This document shows positions 24,409 through 32,926 of a stretch of DNA of 64,000 bases, one piece after another. The DNA comes from VRUE01 sp963780815 (GTDB lineage Bacteria; Actinomycetota; Thermoleophilia; Solirubrobacterales; 70-9), in NCBI GenBank assembly GCA_963780815.1, contig CAWADG010000004.1, forward strand, positions 124,001 through 188,000. Reading direction: 5' to 3'. How positions within the stretch are numbered: the stretch's first letter is position 1; each line of letters begins with the position of its first letter. Under the pieces are notes generated by a model. It worked only from the letters and a program-made list of their open reading frames with translations, had not been told where the DNA came from and made no database searches. Position numbers and translations under genes: made by a program.

Positions 24409-26901
24409 GTGAGCGGATACGAGCCGAAAGCGATCGAGTCGAAGTGGCAGCGGACCTGGGCCGATGAGCGGACCTGGGAGGTCGCCAACCCAGGGCAGCC
24501 CGGGTACGACCCGGCGAAGCCGAAGAGCTACGTCCTCGAGATGCTGCCCTACCCCTCCGGCGAGCCACACGTCGGGCACCTCAAGACCTACGCGGTCGGC
24601 GACGCAATCGCCCACTTCCGCCGCCGCCACGGCTTCGAGGTCATCCACCCGATGGGCTACGACGCCTTCGGCCTTCCGGCCGAGAACAACGCGATCAAGA
24701 CCGGTGAGCCGCCGCGCGAGGTCACCGAGCGCTCGATCGCCTCCTTCCGGCGCCAGTTTCGGGAGTGGGGAATCTCGATCGATTGGTCGCGCGAGCTCGG
24801 CACCCACACCCCCGAGTACTACCGCTGGACCCAGTGGATCTTCCTCAAGCTCCTCGAGCGCGGGCTCGCCTACCGCGCCGAGGCCCCGGTCCAGTGGTGC
24901 CCCAAGGACGCGACCGTCCTCGCCAACGAGCAGGTGATCGACGGCCGCTGCGAGCGGTGCGGCACCCCGGTCGAGCAGCGCCGCCTCGAGCAATGGTTCT
25001 GGAAGATCACCGAGTACGCAGACCGCCTCCTCTCCGACTTCGACCTGCTCGAGTCCTGGCCCGACCACGTGGTGACGATGCAGCGCAACTGGATCGGCCG
25101 CTCGGAGGGCGCCGAGGTCGTCTTCCGTTGTCAAGAAAGGGAGCTCGACATCGACTTCCCCGTCTTCACGACCCGGCCCGACACCCTGTTCGGCGCGACC
25201 TTCTTCGCCCTCGCGCCCGAGCATCCCGAGCTCGAGCGCCTGGTCGCCGGCACTCCGGCCGAGGACGCCGTCCGCGAGTACGTCAACCGGGTCGCGCGCG
25301 AGTCCGCCGAGGAGCGTGGAGCCGAGGACCGAGACAAGACGGGCGTGCCGCTCGGGCGCAGCGTCGTCAACCCCGTCAACGGCGAGGAGATCCCGATGTT
25401 CGTCGCCGATTACGTGCTGATGGAGTACGGGACCGGGGCGATAATGGCCGTTCCCGGCCACGACACCCGCGACTATGAGTTCGCGGAAGCCTTCGACCTC
25501 CCGATCAGGCGCGTCATCGAGGGCATCGACGAGGAGGCATCCCGCGACGACGCTGGGCTGCCGTATCCCGGTGACGGCCCGATGACCGGGTCCGGCCGCT
25601 TCGACGGCTTGGACAATCGCGAGGCATACTCAGAGATCATCGAGTGGCTCTCCGAGGAGGGTCGCGGCCACCCATCCGTCAACTACCGCCTCCGCGACTG
25701 GCTCGTCTCCCGCCAGCGCTACTGGGGGGCGCCGATACCGGTCGTCTACTGCGAGGGATGCGGGGTCGTCCCGGTCCCCGAGGACCAGCTTCCTGTCGAG
25801 CTGCCCGAGGTCGAGGACTACGCGCCGAAGGGGCGCAGCCCGCTCGCCGCGGCCGAGGACTGGGTCGCGACCGAGTGCCCGCGCTGCGGCGGGCCGGCGC
25901 GGCGCGAGACCGACACGATGGACACCTTCGTCGACTCCGCCTGGTATTTCATCCGCTACCTCGACCCCCAGGACGAGGATGCGCCGTGGGACCGCGAGGC
26001 GGCGGACCACTGGATGCCTGTCGACCAGTACATCGGCGGCGTCGAGCACGCGATCCTGCACCTGATGTACGCGCGTTTCCTCGTCAAGGCGCTCGCGGAC
26101 ATGGACTGGCTCGGCGTCCAGGAGCCGTTCGCGAGCCTCTTCACGCAGGGGATGATCACCCGCGACGGGGCGAAGATGTCGAAGTCGCGCGGAAACACAG
26201 TCAGTCCCGCCGACTACGTCGAGCGCTACGGCGCCGACACCGCTCGCACCTACATCTGTTTCATGGGCCCCCCGGAGCGGGGCGCCGACTGGTCCGACGA
26301 GGGCGTCGAGGGAGTCAACCGCTTCCTCGCCCGACTCTGGCGGCTCTGCGAGGAGGTCGAGGACAAGGACGCCGGCGACCTCGACCCCGGGGCCGGCGGC
26401 GAGGCCCGCGCGCTGCTCGCAAAGGCGCACTGGGCGATCGACAAGGTCACCCGCGACTTCGGCCGCGGATTCCAGTTCAACACCGCCATCGCCGCCGTGA
26501 TGGAGCTCGTCAACGACGCCTACCGCGTCAAGGACGGCCTCTACTCGGACCCGGACGGGGTCGCCGCGGTCCGGTTCGCGACGGCGACCGCCGGATCGCT
26601 GATCTTCCCCTTCGCGCCGCACCTCGGGGCCGAGGTGTGGGAGCGGCTCGAGGGCGGCCGGGTCTGGGAGCAGCCCTGGCCGGAGGCCGACCCCGAGCTC
26701 CTCTCGCGCGACACCGTGACCCTCGTCGTCCAGGTGAACGGCAAGCTCCGCGACCGAATCGAGGCCGCCGCGGAGGCGCCGGAGGCGGAGCTCCTCGCGC
26801 TCGCGCGCGAGAGCGAGAAGGTCCGCCGCCACCTCGACGGCAGGGAGGTGGTCAAGGAAGTCGTCGTCCCCGGCAAGCTGGTCAACCTCGTCGTGCGATG
26901 A
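24409..26901 (+). CDS. leuS: Leucyl-tRNA synthetase
   Basis: An 830-residue class I synthetase. HIGH is present in PYPSGEPHVGHL near residue 43, the editing domain holds TTRPDTLFGATFF and the GTGAIMAVPGHD segment, a zinc-binding-like module has WCPKDATVLANEQ, and KMSKS appears as GAKMSKSRGN near residue 587. GTG 24409 is preceded by AGGA at 8-9 nt and matches the family start SGYEPKAIESKWQ. The short upstream gap leaves no space for a T-box leader. Confidence 0.96.
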   Translation: MSGYEPKAIESKWQRTWADERTWEVANPGQPGYDPAKPKSYVLEMLPYPSGEPHVGHLKTYAVGDAIAHFRRRHGFEVIHPMGYDAFGLPAENNAIKTGEPPREVTERSIASFRRQFREWGISIDWSRELGTHTPEYYRWTQWIFLKLLERGLAYRAEAPVQWCPKDATVLANEQVIDGRCERCGTPVEQRRLEQWFWKITEYADRLLSDFDLLESWPDHVVTMQRNWIGRSEGAEVVFRCQERELDIDFPVFTTRPDTLFGATFFALAPEHPELERLVAGTPAEDAVREYVNRVARESAEERGAEDRDKTGVPLGRSVVNPVNGEEIPMFVADYVLMEYGTGAIMAVPGHDTRDYEFAEAFDLPIRRVIEGIDEEASRDDAGLPYPGDGPMTGSGRFDGLDNREAYSEIIEWLSEEGRGHPSVNYRLRDWLVSRQRYWGAPIPVVYCEGCGVVPVPEDQLPVELPEVEDYAPKGRSPLAAAEDWVATECPRCGGPARRETDTMDTFVDSAWYFIRYLDPQDEDAPWDREAADHWMPVDQYIGGVEHAILHLMYARFLVKALADMDWLGVQEPFASLFTQGMITRDGAKMSKSRGNTVSPADYVERYGADTARTYICFMGPPERGADWSDEGVEGVNRFLARLWRLCEEVEDKDAGDLDPGAGGEARALLAKAHWAIDKVTRDFGRGFQFNTAIAAVMELVNDAYRVKDGLYSDPDGVAAVRFATATAGSLIFPFAPHLGAEVWERLEGGRVWEQPWPEADPELLSRDTVTLVVQVNGKLRDRIEAAAEAPEAELLALARESEKVRRHLDGREVVKEVVVPGKLVNLVVR

Positions 26902-26942
26902 AGCGCCGAAGGCCGCGGGCGGATTTCTGGTAGAAAGCGCGC

Positions 26943-27341
26943 GTGCTTGTCAGGCGGCTCTCAGAGGCACCGGTCCAGGAGCGCCATCGCCTCCGTTCGC
27001 ACATCCTGATGGATGCCGGGGAGCTGGGGTCTCGCAATCTCGTGGCCACCTGGGTCGAGGTTCCGCCCGGCGCCCACCAGACCTCGCACTCGCATGAGAA
27101 CGCGGAGCAGATCTACGTCGTCGTCAGCGGCTCGGGGACGATGATCGTCGCCGGCGACCGCGAGAAGGTCTCCGTCGGCGACCTCGTCCTGATCCCACCG
27201 GCGACCGATCACGGGATCGAGAACGAAGGCGACGTCGATCTCGTCTACGTCACCGCCGCCTCGCCGCCGGTCTCGATGCAGGAGCTCTACGAGAACGAGC
27301 TCGCCGAAGTGACCGGCTACGACGACGACGAAGAGCTGTAG
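26943..27341 (+). CDS. Cupin-domain protein
   Basis: A 132-residue single cupin: motif 1 HQTSHSHENAEQIYVVVSGSG supplies metal-binding histidines and glutamate, and motif 2 is DLVLIPPATDHGIEN. Such proteins bind a metal and may be isomerases, dioxygenases or sensors; no substrate can be named. An acidic tail (YDDDEEL) ends the protein. GTG 26943 starts 42 nt after leuS, with TAGAAA 6 nt upstream. Confidence 0.82.
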   Translation: MLVRRLSEAPVQERHRLRSHILMDAGELGSRNLVATWVEVPPGAHQTSHSHENAEQIYVVVSGSGTMIVAGDREKVSVGDLVLIPPATDHGIENEGDVDLVYVTAASPPVSMQELYENELAEVTGYDDDEEL

Positions 27342-27397
27342 CCGATTTGTTGATCTGAGCGCGCCACCTGCGCGCCGCGGAGGCGGACCCTTTTCGG

Positions 27398-27982
27398 GTG
27401 CCCGAGCTCAGCCGCTCCCAACTCGTCGTCTACGGCGCAGTCGCCGTCGCACTCCTCCTCGTCGGCGTCCGGGCGCTGCGCGCCGACAGCGGCCCGGCGA
27501 CGGCCGATGTCGTCGTCGGTGGAGGCGACTCCGGTTCGGGCGGGCTCAGCGTCGGTAGCGGCGGCGGCGAGATCGTCGTCGACGTGTCCGGCGCGGTGCG
27601 CCGGCCCGGCGTCTACCAGATGCCGAATGGAGCACGGGTAATCGACGCGATGCAGCGCGCCGGCGGCCCCGACGGCGGCGCCGACCTCGAAGCGATCAAC
27701 CGCGCCGCGCGGCTCACCGACGGCCAGCAGGTCGTCGTCCCGGCGCGGGGGTCGGCCGCGGCGGCCGCCGCGGCGCCCGGGGCGGCAAGCGGGCCGATCG
27801 GGCTCGGCTCGGCGACCGTCGAACAGCTCGAAACGATCGACGGCATCGGCCCGGTCACCGCGCAGAAGATCATCGAATACCGCGATCAGCAGGGCGGACT
27901 CGCATCGGTCGAGCAGCTCGACGACGTAAGTGGGATCGGGCCGGCGACGATGAAGTCGCTGCGCATCCGCCTCCAGCCCTGA
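27398..27982 (+). CDS. comEA: Competence protein ComEA (DNA receptor)
   Basis: A 194-residue protein with one N-terminal membrane anchor (about 9-25), a SLBB-like domain (VDVSGAVRRPGVYQMPNGAR) and tandem helix-hairpin-helix motifs (IDGIGPVTAQKIIEYRDQ; VSGIGPATMKSLRI) that bind double-stranded DNA. In competent bacteria ComEA hands DNA to the ComEC channel, which is the next gene 6 nt downstream. Confidence 0.93.
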   Translation: MPELSRSQLVVYGAVAVALLLVGVRALRADSGPATADVVVGGGDSGSGGLSVGSGGGEIVVDVSGAVRRPGVYQMPNGARVIDAMQRAGGPDGGADLEAINRAARLTDGQQVVVPARGSAAAAAAAPGAASGPIGLGSATVEQLETIDGIGPVTAQKIIEYRDQQGGLASVEQLDDVSGIGPATMKSLRIRLQP

Positions 27983-27988
27983 GGCAGC

Positions 27989-29929
27989 GTGGCGAGCGGC
28001 CGGCCGCCAATGCTCCTGTTGCTCGGGGTGGCCGCGATAGTCGCCATCGCCATCGCCCACACCGGCGAGATCGGCGCCCGCGCGGACGCGGCGCTGGGGA
28101 CGGGGATGCCCTCCCGCGAGGCGGAGCTCGCACGGGGCTTCGTGCTCGGCGAGGACGACAGGATCGACCCCCGCACGGTCGAAGACTTTCGCCGCTCCGG
28201 CCTCTCCCATCTCCTCGCCGTGTCCGGGCAGAACGTGGCGCTGCTCGCGCTGCTGGCGATGCCGGTCCTCGGCGCGCTCGGGATCTCGCTCCGCGCCCGG
28301 CTCGTCTGGGTCCTGGCGCTGATCGCCGTCTACGTTCCCCTGACCGGCGCCGGCCCCTCGATCCAGCGGGCCGGCGTGATGGGAGCGCTGACGGTCCTCG
28401 CGACCCTCGCGGGGCGCCGCGCCTCGCGCCTCTATGGGTTGGCGGTGGCGGCAATCGTCACCCTCGCCGTCGAGCCGCGGATCGCAGCCGACGTCGGCTG
28501 GCAGCTGAGCTTCGCCGCCGTCGTCGGGATCCTGCTCCTCGCGGCGCCGCTGCGGCGAGCGATCGCCACGCGGATCGGTTCGGGCGGCGTCGGCGGCGCC
28601 GTCGCCGACGGCGCCGCTCTGACAATCGCGGCGACGCTCGCCACCGCGCCGCTGATCGCGTTCCACTTCGGCGCGATCTCGACCACCACGCTCGCCGCGA
28701 ACCTTCTGGCGCTCCCCGCGGTGGCGCCTTCGATGTGGCTCGGGATGCTTGCGGCGGCGGCCGGACAGGTTCCCGGCCTGCCGGTCGGGCCGATCAACGC
28801 GCTCAACGCGCCGCTCCTCGCCTACATCGCCCAGGTGGCCGCCTGGTGCGGGCGGCCGAGCTGGGCCTACGTCGAGGTCCGAATCGGCCTCGCCGGCCTC
28901 ATCGCCACCTACGCCGCGATGGTCCTCGCGGCTCTCGCGACCCACAGGCTCGGGCGCCGCCGCCGAATCGAGGCGGTGCGGCGGCGGCGCGAACCGCGCC
29001 CCCCGCGCCGTTCTCGCGGTGTCTCGCGGCCGGCACTCGTGGCCGTGGTTGCCACTTCCCTCCTCGTCTGGGGAATTCTGGGCGCGGGGGAGGGGGCTGG
29101 TCGGGCGACGACCTTCAGCGGCCTGCGCGTCTCGGTGCTCGACGTCGGCCAGGGCGACTCGATCCTGCTCCAGCCCGCGGCCGCACCGGCAGTCCTCGTC
29201 GACACCGGGCCTCCCGGCGACCGGATCGCGGCTCAGCTCGAGGACGCCGGGGTCGAGCGTCTCGGGGCGCTGATCCTCACCCACGACCAGTCCGACCACG
29301 ACGGCGCCGAGGCGGAACTGCTCGCGTCCGTCCCGGTGGACCGGGTTCTCTACGCGGTCCTCGGCCGGGGCCCTCTCGGCCTCGCCCACGAGGCCGGGGC
29401 CGGCACGGCGCGGGTCGCAGCCGGATCGGTGGTCAGCTCAGGCCGGCTGCGGCTCGACGTTCTGTGGCCGCCGCCGGAGCGCCTCGGCATCCCCCACCCG
29501 CGAGAGGACCCGAACCAGCTCGCCGTCGTGGCCGTCGCCCGCTGGGGCAGCTTCTCGATGCTCCTCACCGCAGACGCCGAGGCCGAGGCCGTCCCGCTCG
29601 ACCCCGGCCCGATCGACGTCCTCAAGGTTGCACACCATGGCAGCGACGACGCCGGTCTCGATGACCTCCTCGATCACACCCGGCCCCGCCTGGCGGTGAT
29701 CTCGGTCGGCGCCGACAACCCGTTCGGCCACCCGACCCCCTCAACCCTGGCGACGCTCGCCGCCCATGGAGTTCGGGTCATGCGAACCGACCTCGACGGC
29801 ACCATCAGCCTGGACATCGGCCCGGGCCTGCGGAAGGGGAGGGGCTTCCTCTGGACGGGCGGATACTCAAAGTGCCGCGCCCACTGGCGCGGCACTTGTC
29901 CGGACGGGGGACGCCCCTCCCTTCCATAG
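27989..29929 (+). CDS. comEC: Competence channel ComEC/Rec2, lacking the N-terminal OB domain
   Basis: A 646-residue protein. The channel domain begins with HLLAVSGQNVALLALLAMP and spans about eight to ten helices; a C-terminal metallo-beta-lactamase-like nuclease domain carries SVLDVGQGDSILLQ, LTHDQSDHDGA and LKVAHHGSDDAG. The usual N-terminal DUF4131/OB region is absent, since the protein starts only about 70 residues before the channel motif. The last 25 codons derive from palindromic element A1, so the native C-terminus has been altered. Confidence 0.9.
   Translation: MASGRPPMLLLLGVAAIVAIAIAHTGEIGARADAALGTGMPSREAELARGFVLGEDDRIDPRTVEDFRRSGLSHLLAVSGQNVALLALLAMPVLGALGISLRARLVWVLALIAVYVPLTGAGPSIQRAGVMGALTVLATLAGRRASRLYGLAVAAIVTLAVEPRIAADVGWQLSFAAVVGILLLAAPLRRAIATRIGSGGVGGAVADGAALTIAATLATAPLIAFHFGAISTTTLAANLLALPAVAPSMWLGMLAAAAGQVPGLPVGPINALNAPLLAYIAQVAAWCGRPSWAYVEVRIGLAGLIATYAAMVLAALATHRLGRRRRIEAVRRRREPRPPRRSRGVSRPALVAVVATSLLVWGILGAGEGAGRATTFSGLRVSVLDVGQGDSILLQPAAAPAVLVDTGPPGDRIAAQLEDAGVERLGALILTHDQSDHDGAEAELLASVPVDRVLYAVLGRGPLGLAHEAGAGTARVAAGSVVSSGRLRLDVLWPPPERLGIPHPREDPNQLAVVAVARWGSFSMLLTADAEAEAVPLDPGPIDVLKVAHHGSDDAGLDDLLDHTRPRLAVISVGADNPFGHPTPSTLATLAAHGVRVMRTDLDGTISLDIGPGLRKGRGFLWTGGYSKCRAHWRGTCPDGGRPSLP
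29832..29925. repeat. Palindromic element A1 (family A), end of comEC
   Basis: Outer arms GGAAGGGGAGGGGC (29832-29845) and GCCCCTCCCTTCC (29913-29925) pair with one bulge. They enclose a 54-bp core (29853-29906) identical to 34411-34464. Within the core, 29870-29881 and 29886-29897 form a perfect 12-bp stem with loop CACT. The element encodes the last comEC residues and its 3' arm abuts the holA -10 box, so it may also end comEC transcription. Confidence 0.85.
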
Positions 29930-29932
29930 ACT
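29927..29932 (+). promoter_or_regulatory. -10 box TAGACT of holA (leaderless type)
   Basis: TAGACT ends 6 nt before ATG 29939, directly after the 3' arm of element A1. No ribosome binding site is seen before the start. Confidence 0.45.
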
Positions 29933-29938
29933 CGACCC

Positions 29939-30919
29939 ATGACCGCCGAGATGAGGCCGCTCTATCTGATCGCCGGAACCGACACGGCCAAGATCGAGGC
30001 GACCCGGGCACGGCTGCGGGCGAGGGCCGAGCGCGAGGGTGGGGCGGCGGCGCTCGAGACGTTCGAGCCGCGCGAGGGCGCGGGCGCTCCCGATCACGAG
30101 GCCCTGCTGGCCGCGATCCCGGCGATGTCGCTGACCGAGTCGCGCCGCTACCTGCTCGCCGACGGCGTCGAGCGCTGGCGCGACCGCCAGCTCGATGCGG
30201 TAGCGGACGCGCTGGCGGACCTCCCGCCCGACCTGACGGTGGTCCTCATCGCCCGCGCCAAGGCGCCGGTGAAGCTGGCCAAGGCGGTCGACGCCGCGGG
30301 CGGCGAGCTGCATGAGTTCGAGGAGCCGCGGGCACGGGACATGCCGCGGGCACTGGTCGCCGATGCGGGGCGGCTCGGCTTCCGGCTCGAGCCCGCAGCG
30401 GCGAGGCTGCTGGTCGAGAGGATGGGAGGCGGCTCCCTCCGCCTCCACAACGAGCTCGAGCGCCTCGCCCTCTGGGCGGGCGAGGGTGGGGAGGTGACCG
30501 CAGCCGACCTCGACGCGATGATCTCCGACACCTCCGAGACAGCCGTCTGGGCCCTTTCCGACGCCCTGCTCGAACGCGACTCCGAGCAGGCGCTGGCGAT
30601 CGCCGAGCGCCTGATCTCCCAGGGTGAGAACGTCACCGGCCTGATCTACGGGCTTGCCTCGCGGCTGCGGAAGGCCTGCAGCGCCGCCGTGCAGCTGGAG
30701 GAGGGGGTACCGCCGAAGCAGGTCGAGGCGGGCCTTGGGATGCACCCCTACGCGGCCAAGCAGCTCGTCCGCAGGGTCGGCGAGGCGAGCGTCGACGACC
30801 TCCGCGAGGCGACGATCGCGCTCGCCGACCTCGAGGTCTGGTGCCGCGGTGGCGCCGACTATGGCGACGAGCTGGCGCTGACCCTGGCACTGCGAAGGGC
30901 CGCGGGGTCAGCGGCCTGA
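29939..30919 (+). CDS. holA: DNA polymerase III subunit delta
   Basis: A 326-residue clamp-loader subunit that opens the beta clamp. It has the AAA-type fold without a working P-loop: PLYLIAGTDTAKIEATRARL at the N-terminus, LADGVERWRDRQLDAV, and a C-terminal collar domain (about 210-326; LISQGENVTGLIYGLASRLR). Position after comEC and before rpsT is the common bacterial order. ATG 29951 is an alternative start. Its stop abuts the rpsT stop on the other strand with no spacer. Confidence 0.92.
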   Translation: MTAEMRPLYLIAGTDTAKIEATRARLRARAEREGGAAALETFEPREGAGAPDHEALLAAIPAMSLTESRRYLLADGVERWRDRQLDAVADALADLPPDLTVVLIARAKAPVKLAKAVDAAGGELHEFEEPRARDMPRALVADAGRLGFRLEPAAARLLVERMGGGSLRLHNELERLALWAGEGGEVTAADLDAMISDTSETAVWALSDALLERDSEQALAIAERLISQGENVTGLIYGLASRLRKACSAAVQLEEGVPPKQVEAGLGMHPYAAKQLVRRVGEASVDDLREATIALADLEVWCRGGADYGDELALTLALRRAAGSAA

Positions 30920-31180
30920 CTAGCTGCCGGCGGCGATGCGGGCGGCGCGGGCCTTCTTGCGGGCGCCCGTGTTGCGATGCATGGCGCCTTTCTGCACCGC
31001 CTTGTCGATCCGCGAGACCAGCGAGCGGTGCTCAGCCTGGACCGCCGCGGCGTCGCCCCCCTCGACGGCGCTTTCAAGGCGCCGGAAGTGGGTCTTGACG
31101 GTGCTCGTGAGCAGCCGGTTCTCAGCATGCTCGCGGCTGCTGCGTAGGATCCGCTTCTTCTGTGAGGCTATGTTGGCCAT
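30920..31180 (-). CDS. rpsT: 30S ribosomal protein S20
   Basis: An 86-residue helical protein, ANIASQKKRILRSSREHAEN at the start and a Lys/Arg-rich C-terminal helix (HRNTGARKKARAARIAAGS), matching S20, which binds 16S rRNA. It is read opposite to holA and murJ; the 69-nt gap to murJ holds divergent promoters. Confidence 0.96.
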   Translation of the reverse strand: MANIASQKKRILRSSREHAENRLLTSTVKTHFRRLESAVEGGDAAAVQAEHRSLVSRIDKAVQKGAMHRNTGARKKARAARIAAGS

Positions 31181-31227
31181 GATTCGCGTGCCTGAAGCGC
31201 CGTCTGGGCGGCTCCGGGCGGCCGTCG

Positions 31228-31233
31228 ACTATA
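31228..31233 (-). promoter_or_regulatory. Candidate -10 box TATAGT of rpsT
   Basis: On the minus strand TATAGT lies 47 nt upstream of the rpsT start, in the shared region with murJ. It is a near-consensus -10; no convincing -35 was found. Confidence 0.4.
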
Positions 31234-31249
31234 GCGACTGAGACCCAGC

Positions 31250-32926
31250 TTGGAGACGCCCGAGTCAGCTGACAATCCGGATCGCGAGGACGCTGCGGTC
31301 GCGGCCGATGCCGCTGTCCGCGCCGCCGAGGCATTCGATCCGGGTGAGGAACCGACCTCCGACCCCTCGCCCGGCCGCCAGGCCGGACGCATCGCCCGCT
31401 CGACCGCGTTCTTCTCGGTCGCGACCGCGGCCTCGCGGATCGCCGGTCTCGTTCGCGAGGTCGTCGCCGCCGGCTACTACGGAGTGAATGGGCCGGTGTC
31501 GGCCTTCACCATCGCCTTCCAGGTCCCGAACCTCGTCCGCGCCCTGTTCGCCGACGCGGCGCTCCAGCCGGCCTTCGTCCCGATCTTCACCGAGCAGCTG
31601 GAGAAGGGGAACTACCGCGAGGCCTTCCGCATGGCCTCGACCCTGCTGCTCATGGTGACCCTGGTGCTCGGCTCGATCACGGCCTTCTTCGTACTGCTGG
31701 CGCCCGTGATCATGCCGCTCGTCGCCCCCGGATTCTCGGGGGAGCTCCTCAGCCTGACCGTCACTCTCTCGCAGATCCTGTTCCCGATCCTGATCCTGCT
31801 CGGGGTCAGCGGGGTCGTGGTCGGGATCCTCAACAGCTACGACCGGTTCGGCGCCTTCGCGATCTCGCCTCTGTTCTGGAACCTGACGATCATCCTGGCG
31901 CTGATCGTCCTCGTCCCGAAATTCCACGGCCAGGACAGGATTTACGCCTACGCGATCGGCATCGTCGCCGGGACCGTCGTCCAGCTGATGATCCCGGCCT
32001 TCGACCTCCGCAACACGCCTTTCAGGTTCCGCTGGAGCTTCGAATGGCGCAACCGCGACGTGCGCCGGGTGCTGCTGCTGATGCTGCCGGTGACGATCAG
32101 CCTCGGGCTGATCAACTTCAACCTGATCATCAACAGCCTCTTCGGCAGCCTCGTCAGCGACGAAGCGCCGGCGGCGATCGACAAAGCGTTCCGCATCTAC
32201 CAGCTGCCGCAGGGCATCTTCTCGGTCGCGATCGCGACCGTGCTCTTCCCGACCCTCGCCCGGTTCGCGGCGCGGGGGGCGACCGAGAACCTGCGGGCGA
32301 CGATGGCGAACGGGATGCGCCAGATCCTGTTCGTCCTGATACCGGCGGCCGCGGCGATCCTCGTCCTCTCCGAACCGATGATCCGGCTCGTCTACGAACG
32401 CGGCGAGTTCACCGCCGAGCAGACGACGCTGGTCGCGACCGCCCTGTTCTGGTTCGCCTTCTCGCTGCCGACGAACGGCCTCTTCCTGCTCCTGACCCGA
32501 ACCTTCTTCAGCCTCCAGCGGCCCTGGGTGCCGACTGGGATCGCCACCGCCAACCTCGCCGTCACGGCACTGGCTGCGCTCGGGCTCTATCACCTCGGCG
32601 TCGGGGGGATCGTCGCCGCCACCGCGATCGCGACGGCGGCGAGCGTCGCTGCCCAGATGGTGATCCTGCGCCTGCTGCTGCACGGGCTGGAGCTCGGCCG
32701 GCTGCTCGACACGGCCGTCAGGATCGTCGTCGCATCGGCCGCCCTGGCGGCGGTCAGCTACGGCATCTGGGACGTGCTCGACCAGGCGCTGGGGCGCGGT
32801 CTCCTCGGCCAGGTCGTCTCGCTCGGCAGCGGGCTCGCGCTCGGCGGGCTGGCCTACGTCGCCGCGGCGAAGCTGCTGAGGATCGCCGAGCTGGCGCAGG
32901 TGATGCGGCTCCTCCGCCGCGGCTAG
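31250..32926 (+). CDS. murJ: Lipid II flippase MurJ
   Basis: A 558-residue MOP-superfamily protein with about 14 membrane helices that flips lipid II. Family segments are FFSVATAASRIAGLVREVV, ALFADAALQPAFVPIF, YQLPQGIFSVAIATVLFPTL and LFLLLTRTFFSLQRP. A 45-residue acidic N-terminal extension precedes the first helix. The start is TTG 31250, since no ATG or GTG occurs in frame before the conserved region. The next gene starts directly after its stop. Confidence 0.92.
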   Translation: METPESADNPDREDAAVAADAAVRAAEAFDPGEEPTSDPSPGRQAGRIARSTAFFSVATAASRIAGLVREVVAAGYYGVNGPVSAFTIAFQVPNLVRALFADAALQPAFVPIFTEQLEKGNYREAFRMASTLLLMVTLVLGSITAFFVLLAPVIMPLVAPGFSGELLSLTVTLSQILFPILILLGVSGVVVGILNSYDRFGAFAISPLFWNLTIILALIVLVPKFHGQDRIYAYAIGIVAGTVVQLMIPAFDLRNTPFRFRWSFEWRNRDVRRVLLLMLPVTISLGLINFNLIINSLFGSLVSDEAPAAIDKAFRIYQLPQGIFSVAIATVLFPTLARFAARGATENLRATMANGMRQILFVLIPAAAAILVLSEPMIRLVYERGEFTAEQTTLVATALFWFAFSLPTNGLFLLLTRTFFSLQRPWVPTGIATANLAVTALAALGLYHLGVGGIVAATAIATAASVAAQMVILRLLLHGLELGRLLDTAVRIVVASAALAAVSYGIWDVLDQALGRGLLGQVVSLGSGLALGGLAYVAAAKLLRIAELAQVMRLLRRG

